Positions 26,867 through 35,655 of a DNA stretch of 64,000 bases are shown piece by piece. Below the pieces are notes generated by a model. It had not been told where the DNA came from. It worked only from the letters and a program-made list of their open reading frames with translations, and ran no database searches. Made by a program: the position numbers and the translations under genes. The first letter of the stretch is position 1. Every line of letters begins with the position of its first letter. Where the stretch lies: NCBI GenBank assembly GCA_965214085.1, contig OZ243937.1, positions 496,001-560,000 on the forward strand, written 5' to 3'. Source of the DNA: UBA6055 sp965214085 (GTDB lineage Bacteria > Chloroflexota > Anaerolineae > Aggregatilineales > Phototrophicaceae).

Positions 26867-27985
26867 ATGAAGCGGACGCAGATGGAATTCGTCAAAGGGC
26901 TGGAGTTGTCGCGCGCCTATTTTGCGCGATTGATAGCGCCCATCTTGGCGCGGCATTATCCCGGGCTGCGATACAGCGCCGGTTTGATTGGCAGCGGGTC
27001 CGAGGTCATCGGCTACGACGACCCAGTCTCCAGCGACCACCATTGGGGCCCGCGCGTCATGCTCTTTGTATCTCCGGCCGATCACCGCGCCCTCGCCGGC
27101 CCCATAGACACGCTGCTGGCGGAAGCATTGCCCTATCGCTTCATGGGCTATTCCACCCATTTCAGCGCGCCCAAAATTGGCGACGGCGACAACGGTACGC
27201 AGCTCCTGGAGGATATCGATGAGGGACCGGTCAATCACCGAGTCGAGGTTCTGACGCTTGACGGCTTCATGCGCGCTTATATCGGCATCGCGGCGGCGGA
27301 TCCCTTGCGCGCTGCGGATTGGCTCAGCATCCCACAGCAGAAGCTGCTCAGCTTCACCGGCGGCGCGCTCTTCCGCGATGACTTAGACGCGCAGGCACCG
27401 CGCGACCGATTGCGCTACTATCCGCAGGCTGTCTGGCTGTATATGCTGGCTTGTGGCTGGAGCCGCATTGGGCAGGACGAGCATTTGGCGCCGCGCGCAG
27501 GGGCTGTCGGCGATGAGCTGGGCTCGGCGCTGATCGGCGGACGTTTGCTCCGCTCGATCATGCAACTCTGTTTTCTCTTGGAGCGGCGATACGCGCCATA
27601 CCCGAAGTGGTTCGGCAGCGCTTTCGCCGAGCTTGACTGCGCTGCCGAACTTTCGCCCATCTTGCAGTCTGCGCAGCGGAGCGAGAATTGGCGAGATAGA
27701 CAGCGCAACCTTGGCGCCGCGTATGAGATGCTGAATCGACTGCATAACGCGCTGGGTCTGACGCCTTTAATCCAGCCGGCTATACAAGAATTTCACGGGC
27801 GCGGCTTCCGGGTCAGCAATGCCTGGCGCTATATTGAGGCGCTGCTAACCGAGATTCGCGACCCGGAAGTTATAGCGATTGCTGACGATTCGCTGGTGGG
27901 AAGCATCGACCAATTCAGTGACAACACCGACCTGCGCGAGGCGGTGAAGCTGCGCGCGAAGATCGCGAAGTTATACCGCGACTAA
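26867..27985 (+). CDS. DUF4037 domain protein
   Basis: The product has 372 residues. GLIGSGSEVIGYDDPVSSDH followed by HWGPRVMLF near residues 39-66 is the hallmark of DUF4037 proteins, whose GS...D-x-D-like pattern is reminiscent of nucleotidyltransferases. PKWFGSAF and LHNALGLTP further on also fit. The biochemical role is not known to me. The ATG at 26867 has a second in-frame ATG five codons later that could be the real start. The gene is divergent from aroF and overlaps the convergent decarboxylase gene by 15 bp at its 3' end. Confidence 0.75.
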   Translation: MKRTQMEFVKGLELSRAYFARLIAPILARHYPGLRYSAGLIGSGSEVIGYDDPVSSDHHWGPRVMLFVSPADHRALAGPIDTLLAEALPYRFMGYSTHFSAPKIGDGDNGTQLLEDIDEGPVNHRVEVLTLDGFMRAYIGIAAADPLRAADWLSIPQQKLLSFTGGALFRDDLDAQAPRDRLRYYPQAVWLYMLACGWSRIGQDEHLAPRAGAVGDELGSALIGGRLLRSIMQLCFLLERRYAPYPKWFGSAFAELDCAAELSPILQSAQRSENWRDRQRNLGAAYEMLNRLHNALGLTPLIQPAIQEFHGRGFRVSNAWRYIEALLTEIRDPEVIAIADDSLVGSIDQFSDNTDLREAVKLRAKIAKLYRD

Positions 27986-29386
27986 GGCTTGGTCGCGGGC
28001 GCCGACAAACGCTGCTACAGAGCGCCGCACATCCTCCGGCGTGGTCGTCCAGGAGCAGACGCTGATGCGAATGACGGGCTCGCCGCGCCATATCGACCCG
28101 CCGCTCCAGCATTCACCGCCGGCCTGCAGCAACTCTAGCGTACGTTCGGTCAGCGCGGGCGAATCGCAGGCCACCAGCACTTGATTGAAGACGACTTCGT
28201 TCAGTACGCGAAAATCATGTACGCGTAAGTCGTCGGAGAACTGTCTGGCTCGCCGGCACAGTTGCGCGATCAACTGGTCGATGCCGACGCGCCCCAGCGA
28301 TTTCAGCGCCGCCCACAGCTCGACAGAGCGCGCCCGCCGCGACATTTCGGGGCTGTAGAGCATGCCATCGCGCCCGCCGCCAAAATGCAGGTAGCTGTCG
28401 CTGGCTTGCAGCGCGCCGACCAGCGCATGGCGATCGCGACAGAGGATAATGCCGCAATCGTAGGGGCTGTTCAGCGTTTTATGCGCGTCAGCCGACCAAG
28501 AGTCGGCCATTTCAATTCCAGCGGTCAAATGCGCGGTCTCTTGGCAAGCGCGGGCCCACAAGCCAAAGGCGCCGTCGATATGCGCCCAGGCGCCTGCCTG
28601 CCGCGCCGCAGCGCAAAGTGGCGAGAAAGCATCGAAGGCGCCGCTGTTGACATTGCCCGCCTGCAAGATCAGCAGCGTATTTTTGTCCAGTGGCGTCAGG
28701 CAGCTCAAGTCGAAGCGCCCTTGATCGTCAGCCGGCACAGTTTCGATCTGCGCCGAGCCGATGCCCAGTATCGCCAAGGTCTTGCGCACGGTGATATGCG
28801 CGCCCTCACTGAGCACCGCGCGCAGCTTGGGCGCGCCGAAGAGTCCCTGCGCATTCACATCCCAGCCCAGCCGGCGCAGCAGCGCATTCCGGCCCGCCAG
28901 CAAACCGCAGAGCGTCGCAGTTGAGGTCCCGCTGACCAAGCCGGCCGCGCTGCCCGCTGGCAATTGCAGCAGGTCCACCAGCCAGGTCTCGCAGACCGCT
29001 TCCAGCTTGGCGGCAATCGGCGACATCACCTGTAAAGCGGCGTTCTGGTCCCAGACATCCGCCAGCAACCGCGCGCCCAGTGCCGCCGGAAGCAGCCCGC
29101 CATTGACGAAGCCGAAGTAACGCCCGCCGCCCTGCGCGGTTGTAGCGGGTGATCCCAGCCGGTGCAGCCCTTGTATCACCGCATCAGCCGGCGTCGGTTG
29201 CTCCGGAAGCGGCTCGTCAAATGCGATAAGCGCGGCCAGCGTGGCGTGGTCGGGAAATACTCGGCGCTCGGGCGCGGCGCCCAGGTACTCGGCGCCAAAA
29301 TCCAGCGCCAGTTGCAATGCCTGGCCGCTTTTCCGCTCCGCGTTCAAGCGCTGCCAAAGCCCCTCACCCTCGTTCGCTTTACTCAT
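27971..29386 (-). CDS. PLP-dependent group II decarboxylase-like protein
   Basis: The product has 471 residues. SWSADAHKTLNSPYDCG near 294-310 contains the lysine that forms the Schiff base with pyridoxal phosphate. GLVSGTSTATLCGLLAGRNA near 147-166 binds the cofactor phosphate and AHIDGAFGLWA near 268-278 holds the aspartate that contacts the pyridine nitrogen. These features place it with aromatic-amino-acid, glutamate and diaminobutyrate decarboxylases. The substrate is not clear. It shares a 15-bp 3' overlap with the DUF4037 gene. Upstream lies a repeat element. Confidence 0.85.
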   Translation of the reverse strand: MSKANEGEGLWQRLNAERKSGQALQLALDFGAEYLGAAPERRVFPDHATLAALIAFDEPLPEQPTPADAVIQGLHRLGSPATTAQGGGRYFGFVNGGLLPAALGARLLADVWDQNAALQVMSPIAAKLEAVCETWLVDLLQLPAGSAAGLVSGTSTATLCGLLAGRNALLRRLGWDVNAQGLFGAPKLRAVLSEGAHITVRKTLAILGIGSAQIETVPADDQGRFDLSCLTPLDKNTLLILQAGNVNSGAFDAFSPLCAAARQAGAWAHIDGAFGLWARACQETAHLTAGIEMADSWSADAHKTLNSPYDCGIILCRDRHALVGALQASDSYLHFGGGRDGMLYSPEMSRRARSVELWAALKSLGRVGIDQLIAQLCRRARQFSDDLRVHDFRVLNEVVFNQVLVACDSPALTERTLELLQAGGECWSGGSIWRGEPVIRISVCSWTTTPEDVRRSVAAFVGARDQALVAV

Positions 29387-29433
29387 AGGATTATCCTTAT
29401 ATGCCCGGATTCGAAAGCAGCAATTGTTATCCG

Positions 29434-29692
29434 CCTGTAATCTCAGGGCAATCGCTTCATATTATTTTCACCACAGAGGCACAGAGAACTCCGAGAATTA
29501 TCCGAAAACATGCCAATATAGCACTCAATGTAGGGGCGAATCTGTGCCGCGCGTAGACACTGCGGGTCATTCGCCTACGATTTTGCGCCAAATTTCATGG
29601 GCGAGCCACGTGCTCGCCCCTACAATTTGTTAGTTTGATGATAAATTCGTCATATATGGATTTTGAAGCGATTGCCCCACCTGTAATCTCAG
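29434..29692. repeat. GGGCAATCGC element (copy 3) with 13-bp target-site duplication
   Basis: The element runs from GGGCAATCGCTTCA (29447) to TGAAGCGATTGCCCC (29678), a 14-bp exact terminal inverted repeat. CCTGTAATCTCAG stands on both sides, at 29434-29446 and 29680-29692, as expected for a duplicated insertion site. Inside are TTCACCACAGAGGCACAGAG, GTAGGGGCGA hairpins and AATTTGTTAGTTTGATGATA. It carries no gene and fills the 376-bp gap between two genes. Confidence 0.8.
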
Positions 29693-29720
29693 CGAAATAG
29701 AATTGCTGGGAAAGCTAAGC

Positions 29721-29726
29721 TATAAT
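29721..29726 (+). promoter_or_regulatory. -10 box of the molybdoenzyme gene
   Basis: A perfect TATAAT lies 36 bases before the ATG at 29763, just outside the repeat element. The -35 region is weak. Confidence 0.4.
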
Positions 29727-29762
29727 ACCTGTATCGTTGTGAGACGGAGAACGTATAGACTC

Positions 29763-31454
29763 ATGGATACGCTACGTAAACCCTCAATCTGGCTTGGCGC
29801 ATTGGTCGGCGGTTTGCTGACCATGGCGCTGATGTCGGTGCTCTTTCTGGCGGATATGCTCGCCGGATTGCCCTTCATCCCCTTTGATGTTTTTGATTTT
29901 GTCGCGCAGAATTTACCTGGTTCGTTCTTGACCTTCGGCATCGACGCCATGGTGGATCTCATCATCAGCATGAACGCCGGTGAGACCTCAGCCGTCGCCA
30001 AGACCTTGGAGCAGTTGATTGGCTTGGGTGCCTTTATGGCTTTGGGCGCTGTGGCGGTCGCGGCTGTCTACGCGCTGATGAACCGCAGTGAAACCTCCGC
30101 GCATAACCTCGTGCCCGGCTTGGTCTTGGGTCTGGTCTTCGGCGCTGTGATGATGCTGATTTCCGCGCAAGTCAATCTGACGGCCACCGCGCCGGTCCCG
30201 GTACAGATCATCTGGGTTGTGCTGGCATTCGTCGCTTGGGGAATGGCCGCCAACTGGATCTACAACGATTTGGCGCATAGCGACGGCAAGACCAAGACCG
30301 ACGAAGACACTGGCCAGGCGATCACTGTGGAGCCGCTGGACCGGCGGCAGTTCATGCTGCGCATCGGCGGCGCCAGCGCGTTGATCACCGTAATCGGCGC
30401 GGGCTTGGGCGCTATGCTGGGCACGCGGCCGGGCGAGGGCCAGGTGGTCGGGGAATTGCCCACGGGCGCAGGCGCTGATGGCGAGCTGCCCAATATGAAT
30501 GACGATATGCTGCCCGCGCCGGGTACGCGCCCCGAATACACACCGCTTGACGACCACTATCGCATCGATATCAGCTCCCGCCCGCCGGTGATTGACTCCA
30601 ACGAGTGGCGGCTTGAGGTCAGCGGATTGGTCGATAATCCCGTCAGCATGTCGCTGCAAGACCTCTACGACAACTTTGAGCGCGTCGACCGCTTCATCAC
30701 CTTGTCTTGCATCAGCAATCGCATCGGCGGTACCTTGATCAGCACCACCAAGTGGTCGGGCTTCCGCATGAGCGACTTCCTCGATCACGTCAAGCCGCAA
30801 GCGAGCGCGGTGGCGATGAAGATCACCGGCGCCGACAACTTCGACGAATATGTGATGCTGGATGTGGTGGAAGCCGAAGAGCGCGTCATGTTCGCCTACG
30901 AGTGGGACGACCAGCCGCTCAAGCAGAAGCATGGCTTCCCGCTGCGCATCTACATCCCCGACCGCTACGGCATGAAGCAGCCCAAATGGATCAAGAGCAT
31001 CGAATTCGTCGACGCCTGGGCCGAGGGCTATTGGGTGCGCCGCGGCTGGAGCGTCGACGCTATTGTCAACACCACCTCGGTTGTCGACGCCGTCGCCACC
31101 GATTCCATTCTCAAAGACGACGCCGGCTACGTAGTGCCGATCGGCGGCATCGCTTACTCGGGCGCCAAGAAGATTTCGCGCGTTGAGGTCAGCGTCAATG
31201 GCGGTGAGTGGGAGAGAGCCAGCCTGCGGCAGCCGCTTTCCGAGTTGACCTGGGTTATCTGGCGCTACGATTGGCGCTTCCAGGAAGGCGAGTACCGCTT
31301 TGAAGTGCGCGCTTACGACGCCGAAGGCCAGCTGCAAAGCTTGGACAGCCGCGGCACCCGGCCTGACGGCGCCACCGGCGTCCACTCCAAGAAGGCGTCC
31401 ATGCCTACTTTGGAAGCCCTGGAAAATCCGCCTGAAGCCGAAACTGAAGGCTAA
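29763..31454 (+). CDS. Membrane-anchored sulfite-oxidase-like molybdopterin oxidoreductase
   Basis: The product has 563 residues. About four to five hydrophobic segments fill residues 8-165. A DRRQFMLRIGGASALI stretch at 193-208, like a Tat signal inside the chain, comes next. The molybdopterin domain begins near 262: EWRLEVSGLV, then TLSCISNRIGG with the molybdenum-ligand cysteine C316, WSGFRMSDFL and KQKHGFPLRIYIPDRYG. A C-terminal Ig-like dimerisation domain follows (ISRVEVSVNGGEWERASL). I started it at ATG 29763 because the earlier frame lies upstream of the -10 box. It probably oxidises or reduces a small substrate outside the membrane; the substrate is unknown. A terminator follows. Confidence 0.87.
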   Translation: MDTLRKPSIWLGALVGGLLTMALMSVLFLADMLAGLPFIPFDVFDFVAQNLPGSFLTFGIDAMVDLIISMNAGETSAVAKTLEQLIGLGAFMALGAVAVAAVYALMNRSETSAHNLVPGLVLGLVFGAVMMLISAQVNLTATAPVPVQIIWVVLAFVAWGMAANWIYNDLAHSDGKTKTDEDTGQAITVEPLDRRQFMLRIGGASALITVIGAGLGAMLGTRPGEGQVVGELPTGAGADGELPNMNDDMLPAPGTRPEYTPLDDHYRIDISSRPPVIDSNEWRLEVSGLVDNPVSMSLQDLYDNFERVDRFITLSCISNRIGGTLISTTKWSGFRMSDFLDHVKPQASAVAMKITGADNFDEYVMLDVVEAEERVMFAYEWDDQPLKQKHGFPLRIYIPDRYGMKQPKWIKSIEFVDAWAEGYWVRRGWSVDAIVNTTSVVDAVATDSILKDDAGYVVPIGGIAYSGAKKISRVEVSVNGGEWERASLRQPLSELTWVIWRYDWRFQEGEYRFEVRAYDAEGQLQSLDSRGTRPDGATGVHSKKASMPTLEALENPPEAETEG

Positions 31455-31477
31455 TCCATCTCCACCTGAGTTCAGCC

Positions 31478-31511
31478 CCTTGCTCCAAACGAGCGGGGGC
31501 TTTTTCTTTCC
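31478..31511 (+). terminator. Rho-independent terminator after the molybdoenzyme gene
   Basis: CCCCTTGCTC and GAGCGGGGG pair around a CAAAC loop, with CTTTTTCTTT after the stem. Confidence 0.75.
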
Positions 31512-31614
31512 GCAACTAAACTTAAACGCGCGCGGTTTTTCTGCCAGCGCAATTGCGAAACCGATTGCGCGGTGGTATCTTTTCGACAGTCAGTCGCGAA
31601 TCTGAGGCATCACC

Positions 31615-33243
31615 ATGCGCGCTCGTTGGCTCCTACCGCTCTTGATCGCTACCTTGCTCGTATCCGCTGCGCAAACATTCGCCATCCGCATCCACGCGCC
31701 GGTCAGCGTGCAGTCTGCTCCGCTGGCAGCCCGCGCAGCCTGTAACGGCAGCTTCGTCGCCCACGAGCTTGCGCATAGGACCCTGCCCTTAGCGCTGCCC
31801 GTGGGCTTTTACGACAGCAACGGCGCCGGGCTGGCGGTCAACGATCTCAATCAAGACGGATTGCTTGACATTGTTCTGGCCAACCTCGCCGGCGATAACA
31901 GCATCTTGTGGAATCGCGGCGCGCTGGAATTCGAGCGCGAGCCGCTGCCGTCACAAGCTGCGGCGCGGGCAGCAGCCATCATTGATGTGGATGGCGATGG
32001 CTGGCTGGATATCGTCTTCACGCAACAGGCTAGCGCGCCCCTGTTCTGGCGCAATCAGGCGGGCACGGGCTTTGAGACGCAGCTGCTCAGCGGCGTCAGT
32101 TATATCGGCTATGCCATGAACTGGCTGGATGCCGATCGCGATGGCGACCTCGACCTCTTAACCGGCTCTTACGATGTTGAAAACGAAAAGATCCTGGGGC
32201 AGACGGCGCCTCGTAACGGCGTGATCTATTACGAAAACCAGGGCGCCGCCTTCCGCGCCACCCGCATCGCCGATCGCTCGAATACTCTGGCGATACTGAC
32301 GCGGGTTAATCCGAGCGGCGACTACGAGATCGTCATCGGCAACGACTTTGCCGTGGAAGATCGTTACTTCACTTTTGTCGACGGCGCCTGGCAGCAGACG
32401 GATCCGCTGCCGGTGATGCCGCATAGCACGATGAGCTACGATGCCGCCGACTTGGACAACGACGGCGCGCAGGAAGTCTTCGCTGTTGATATGAAGCCCT
32501 ATGCCGATGACGAGGCGACCCTGGCGCAGTGGCAGCCGGTGATGGACATGATGATGGACATGCCGCATGTCGCAGGCGATCCGCAGATCATGGAAAATGT
32601 ACTTTATGCTCTGGACGGCGCCGGCAACCTGAGCAATATCGCGCGTGATTTCCAACTCGATGGCACGGGCTGGAGCTGGTCGGCCAAGTTCGGCGATCTC
32701 GACAACGACGGCTTTCAAGACCTCTACGTAGTGAACGGCATGATTTCGCGGGAGCTGTTCTCGCATTTGCCCGACAATGAGCTGGTCGAAGAGAACCAGG
32801 TCTATCGTAACGCGCATGGCATGGACTTTGTGGCGCAGCCCGGCTGGGGACTGAACGATCAAGCCAGCGGCCGCGGCATGACCTTGGCCGACCTGGATAA
32901 CGACGGCGACCTCGATGTGGTGGTCAACAACTTGCTCAGCCCGGCCAAATTATTTGAAAACAGGCTCTGCGCCGGGGCGGCATTGGAAGTGGACTTGCGC
33001 TGGCTGGGCCGGGGCAATGGCGCGGGCATCGGCGCCCGCTTGACCTTGCACAGCGACCAGGGCAGCTACCGCCGCGACTTGACCGCCATCAGCGGCTACC
33101 TGTCCGGCGATAGCAGCCGAGCGCATTTCGGCTTCCCCGCGGGCGCTGCGCTGGAACGGCTGTCGATCCTATGGAATGACGGCATGTACAGCGAAATCGA
33201 CAATCTGTCCGCCGACTCGCTTGTGACTGTTACGCGTTCTTAA
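31615..33243 (+). CDS. Secreted FG-GAP/VCBS repeat protein with UnbV-like C-terminus
   Basis: The product has 542 residues. Residues 1-23 form a signal peptide (LLPLLIATLLVSAAQTFA). At least five FG-GAP/VCBS calcium-binding repeats follow, each with a D-x-D/N-x-D-G loop: DLNQDGLLDIVLA, DVDGDGWLDIVFT, DADRDGDLDLLTG, DLDNDGFQDLYVV and DLDNDGDLDVVVN. The C-terminus (GNGAGIGARLTLHSDQGSYR ... GYLSGDSSRAHFG) is an ASPIC/UnbV domain, as in CRTAC1-type proteins. Together they suggest an integrin-alpha-like beta-propeller at the cell surface. GAGG stands seven bases before the ATG. It is flanked by two inverted copies of the same repeat element together with the molybdoenzyme gene. Confidence 0.85.
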   Translation: MRARWLLPLLIATLLVSAAQTFAIRIHAPVSVQSAPLAARAACNGSFVAHELAHRTLPLALPVGFYDSNGAGLAVNDLNQDGLLDIVLANLAGDNSILWNRGALEFEREPLPSQAAARAAAIIDVDGDGWLDIVFTQQASAPLFWRNQAGTGFETQLLSGVSYIGYAMNWLDADRDGDLDLLTGSYDVENEKILGQTAPRNGVIYYENQGAAFRATRIADRSNTLAILTRVNPSGDYEIVIGNDFAVEDRYFTFVDGAWQQTDPLPVMPHSTMSYDAADLDNDGAQEVFAVDMKPYADDEATLAQWQPVMDMMMDMPHVAGDPQIMENVLYALDGAGNLSNIARDFQLDGTGWSWSAKFGDLDNDGFQDLYVVNGMISRELFSHLPDNELVEENQVYRNAHGMDFVAQPGWGLNDQASGRGMTLADLDNDGDLDVVVNNLLSPAKLFENRLCAGAALEVDLRWLGRGNGAGIGARLTLHSDQGSYRRDLTAISGYLSGDSSRAHFGFPAGAALERLSILWNDGMYSEIDNLSADSLVTVTRS

Positions 33244-33266
33244 GGGCGGGCTCGGAAAAGGAAGCA

Positions 33267-33521
33267 GGAGGTTCGCAGCAAAATCCATAACTGACGAATT
33301 TATCATCAAACTAACAAATTGTAGGGGCTAGCCTTGGCTCGCCCATGAAATTTGGCGCATAATCGTGGGCGATTGACCCGCAGTGTCTACGCGCGGCACA
33401 GGGTCGCGTAGACACTGACCGTCAATCGCCCCTACAATTTCCAGATTGATGTGACAATCGCCAAGAAAAGATACGAAACTCTGTGCCCTCTGTGGTTAAA
33501 ATATTTTGACGCGATTGCCCT
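33267..33521. repeat. GGGCAATCGC element (copy 4), inverted relative to copy 3
   Basis: From CAAAATCCATAACTGACG through ATCATCAAACTAACAAATTG, the GTAGGGG hairpin, GTGTCTACGCGCGGCACAG and the right end TGACGCGATTGCCCT, this is the reverse complement of the 29.45-29.68 kb copy. It fills the 488-bp gap before the ABC operon. The left terminus is eroded. No gene is seen. Confidence 0.75.
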
Positions 33522-33540
33522 GAAAGGAATAGCGCATTGT

Positions 33541-33574
33541 TTGACATCATCCGCCCTTCGTGTTACAGTACTGT
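33541..33574 (+). promoter_or_regulatory. Promoter of the sugar ABC operon with an overlapping palindrome
   Basis: TTGACA at 33541-33546 and TACAGT at 33564-33569 are spaced by exactly 17 bases. The perfect palindrome ACAGTACTGT (33565-33574) covers the -10 box, a place where a repressor would block transcription. About 160 bases of leader follow before the first gene. Confidence 0.5.
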
Positions 33575-33731
33575 CTCGCTGACGTAATCGGTTTTATGGC
33601 ATAATTTGGTTGCGTATTGATCCGCGAGAGTAGGCTCAACTCTGGCCGACTAGGATCCGGAATACATTCATGGGAAACAGTTGCCGTTGGTGCTCAAGTA
33701 CCATCTCGACAGGTAATGCGGGAGGGTGTCT

Positions 33732-34697
33732 GTGGCGGCCGGCATAGCAAGCAGCGTCAAGCCTGAAGCGCCCAAGCGAGGCCGACTGGCGGATTTCAAG
33801 CGGTCCTTCACCGGCCTGCGCCGTGAGGAAACGATCGCGGGCTATCTCTTCCTGGCGCCGAACTTCATCGGTTTCATTATCTTCATGCTTTTCCCGATTC
33901 TCTTCGCCTTTTACATCATGCTCACCGACTGGAAACTGGCGAATGATCCGCAATTCATCGGCCTCAAGAACTTTGAGACGATGTTGAACGACCGCATCTT
34001 TTGGAAGTCTTTGGGCAACAGTTTTTATTACACCTTCATCGCTGTGCCGACGGGTATATTCATCGCTTTCTGGCTGGCGCTGGCGCTGAACCGCAAGATG
34101 CGCGGCATCATCTTTTTCCGCACCGTATATTTTTTGCCCCAGATCACCTTAACGGTAGCTGCCGCGACCGTGTGGCGTTGGATCTACCAGCCCGAAATCG
34201 GCTTGATCAATCATATCCTGGAGATCTTCGGCATTGAGGGACCCAAATGGATCCACAATACCAGGTGGGCCATGCCCAGCGTCATCATCATGAGCAACTG
34301 GCAGGGCATCGGCTTTGCCATGTTGATTCTGCTGGCCGGCTTGCAGGGCATCCCCGAGGAGTATTACGAGGCGGCCTCGATTGATGGCGCGAGCGGCTGG
34401 CAGCGCATGCGCTTTGTGACGCTGCCGATGTTGACGCCGGCGCTGTTCTTCGTGGTGGTCACATCGTTGATTGGCGCCTTTCAAGCCTTCGATCAGTTTT
34501 ATGTCTTGACCGAGGGTGGGCCGGCGCAAGCCACCACGCCCTTGACGCTGTACATATTCCAAAACGCTTTCAGATTCTTTAAGATGGGTTATGGCGCGGC
34601 GCTGGCGGCTGTGCTGTTTGTGATCATCCTTATTATCACTGTGATCCAGTGGCAGTTGGCTCGCCGCTGGGTGATCGGGTTCAACGACGACGAATAA
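33732..34697 (+). CDS. Sugar ABC transporter permease, MalF/UgpA type (system 1)
   Basis: The product has 321 residues from a GTG at 33732, chosen because GGGAGG lies six bases upstream; a GTG two codons earlier overlaps that ribosome site. Six transmembrane segments are visible. EEYYEAASIDGASGWQRMRF near 215-234 is the EAA loop that docks the ATPase. It forms the channel for a CUT1-type importer with the next permease and the binding protein downstream. No ATPase gene is found in the locus, so a shared MsmK-like ATPase elsewhere probably drives it. The substrate is likely a di- or oligosaccharide. Confidence 0.9.
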   Translation: MAAGIASSVKPEAPKRGRLADFKRSFTGLRREETIAGYLFLAPNFIGFIIFMLFPILFAFYIMLTDWKLANDPQFIGLKNFETMLNDRIFWKSLGNSFYYTFIAVPTGIFIAFWLALALNRKMRGIIFFRTVYFLPQITLTVAAATVWRWIYQPEIGLINHILEIFGIEGPKWIHNTRWAMPSVIIMSNWQGIGFAMLILLAGLQGIPEEYYEAASIDGASGWQRMRFVTLPMLTPALFFVVVTSLIGAFQAFDQFYVLTEGGPAQATTPLTLYIFQNAFRFFKMGYGAALAAVLFVIILIITVIQWQLARRWVIGFNDDE

Positions 34698-34721
34698 AGT
34701 CGGAGGCGACGGGGAAAGCCG

Positions 34722-35600
34722 ATGGCGGCGAAGCGGAAGACAAAAGACAGCTTCTTCGGGCAGAAACAGACCAAGCTATTGATGGACCTGCTGGTCTATA
34801 TTGTGCTGTCTGTCGTTGGCGTCATCTTCATCTTGCCTTTTGCCTGGATGGTCGCCAATTCCTTCAAAGACATCCGCGGCATCTACCAATACCCGCCCAC
34901 GTTCATTCCCGAAGTCTGGCAATTCAGCAATTACACCGAAGCCTGGACGATGACGCATTTCGACCTGGGCTTCCTCAACAGCGCGCTGGTGGCCGCGGCG
35001 GTTGTGCTGGGGCAGCTCTTCACCGCCAGCCTGGCCGGCTACGCTTTTGCGCGCCTGCGCTTCCCCGGGCGGGACAAGATATTCCTGCTCTACATTTCGC
35101 TGATGATGGTGCCCTTCACCGTTCTGCTGATTCCCCTCTATGTGCAGATGGGCTGGTTCGGCTGGATCAGCACGCTTCAAGCCGTCATCGTACCCTTCCT
35201 CTTCACGCCTTGGGGCACCTTCATGATGCGGCAATTCATGGTGACGATTCCGCGTGAATTGGAGGACGCCGCGCGGATTGACGGCTGCGGCTTCTTCCGC
35301 ACCTACTGGCTGATTATTCTGCCCTTGACCAAGCCGGCGCTGGCGACGCTCGCCATCTTCACCTTCGTCAATACCTGGAACAGTTTCCAGTGGCCCCTGA
35401 TCGTGCTGGGCAAACCCAAAGTCAAGACATTGCCGCTGCTGCTGGCCTCCTTCCAAAATCAATCCGGCATGCGCACGCCCTGGCATCTCATCATGGCGGC
35501 CGCCACTTTTGTTGTCATCCCCGTGCTCATCGCGTTTATCGTAGGGCAGAAGTATTATGTCCGCGGCATCGTAACCAGCGGAATCAAGGGAGGTGGCTAA
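34722..35600 (+). CDS. Sugar ABC transporter permease, MalG/UgpE type (system 1)
   Basis: The product has 292 residues and six transmembrane segments. RELEDAARIDGCGFFRTYWL near 184-203 is the EAA loop, and the C-terminus GQKYYVRGIVTSGIKG is typical of MalG-like permeases. The gene starts 24 bp after the first permease, and the binding-protein gene begins 55 bp downstream, so the three form one operon. It pairs with the MalF-type subunit in the inner membrane. Confidence 0.9.
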   Translation: MAAKRKTKDSFFGQKQTKLLMDLLVYIVLSVVGVIFILPFAWMVANSFKDIRGIYQYPPTFIPEVWQFSNYTEAWTMTHFDLGFLNSALVAAAVVLGQLFTASLAGYAFARLRFPGRDKIFLLYISLMMVPFTVLLIPLYVQMGWFGWISTLQAVIVPFLFTPWGTFMMRQFMVTIPRELEDAARIDGCGFFRTYWLIILPLTKPALATLAIFTFVNTWNSFQWPLIVLGKPKVKTLPLLLASFQNQSGMRTPWHLIMAAATFVVIPVLIAFIVGQKYYVRGIVTSGIKGGG

Positions 35601-35655
35601 CGAGGAAGATTCGCTTTGCTTCGGATAGAATTGCTAATTCGGAAAGGAAAATCTG

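Noticed and set aside
29988..31385. A 465-codon minus-strand open frame opposite the molybdoenzyme gene
   Set aside because: Composition is typical of an antisense shadow and the plus strand carries a conserved molybdopterin domain.
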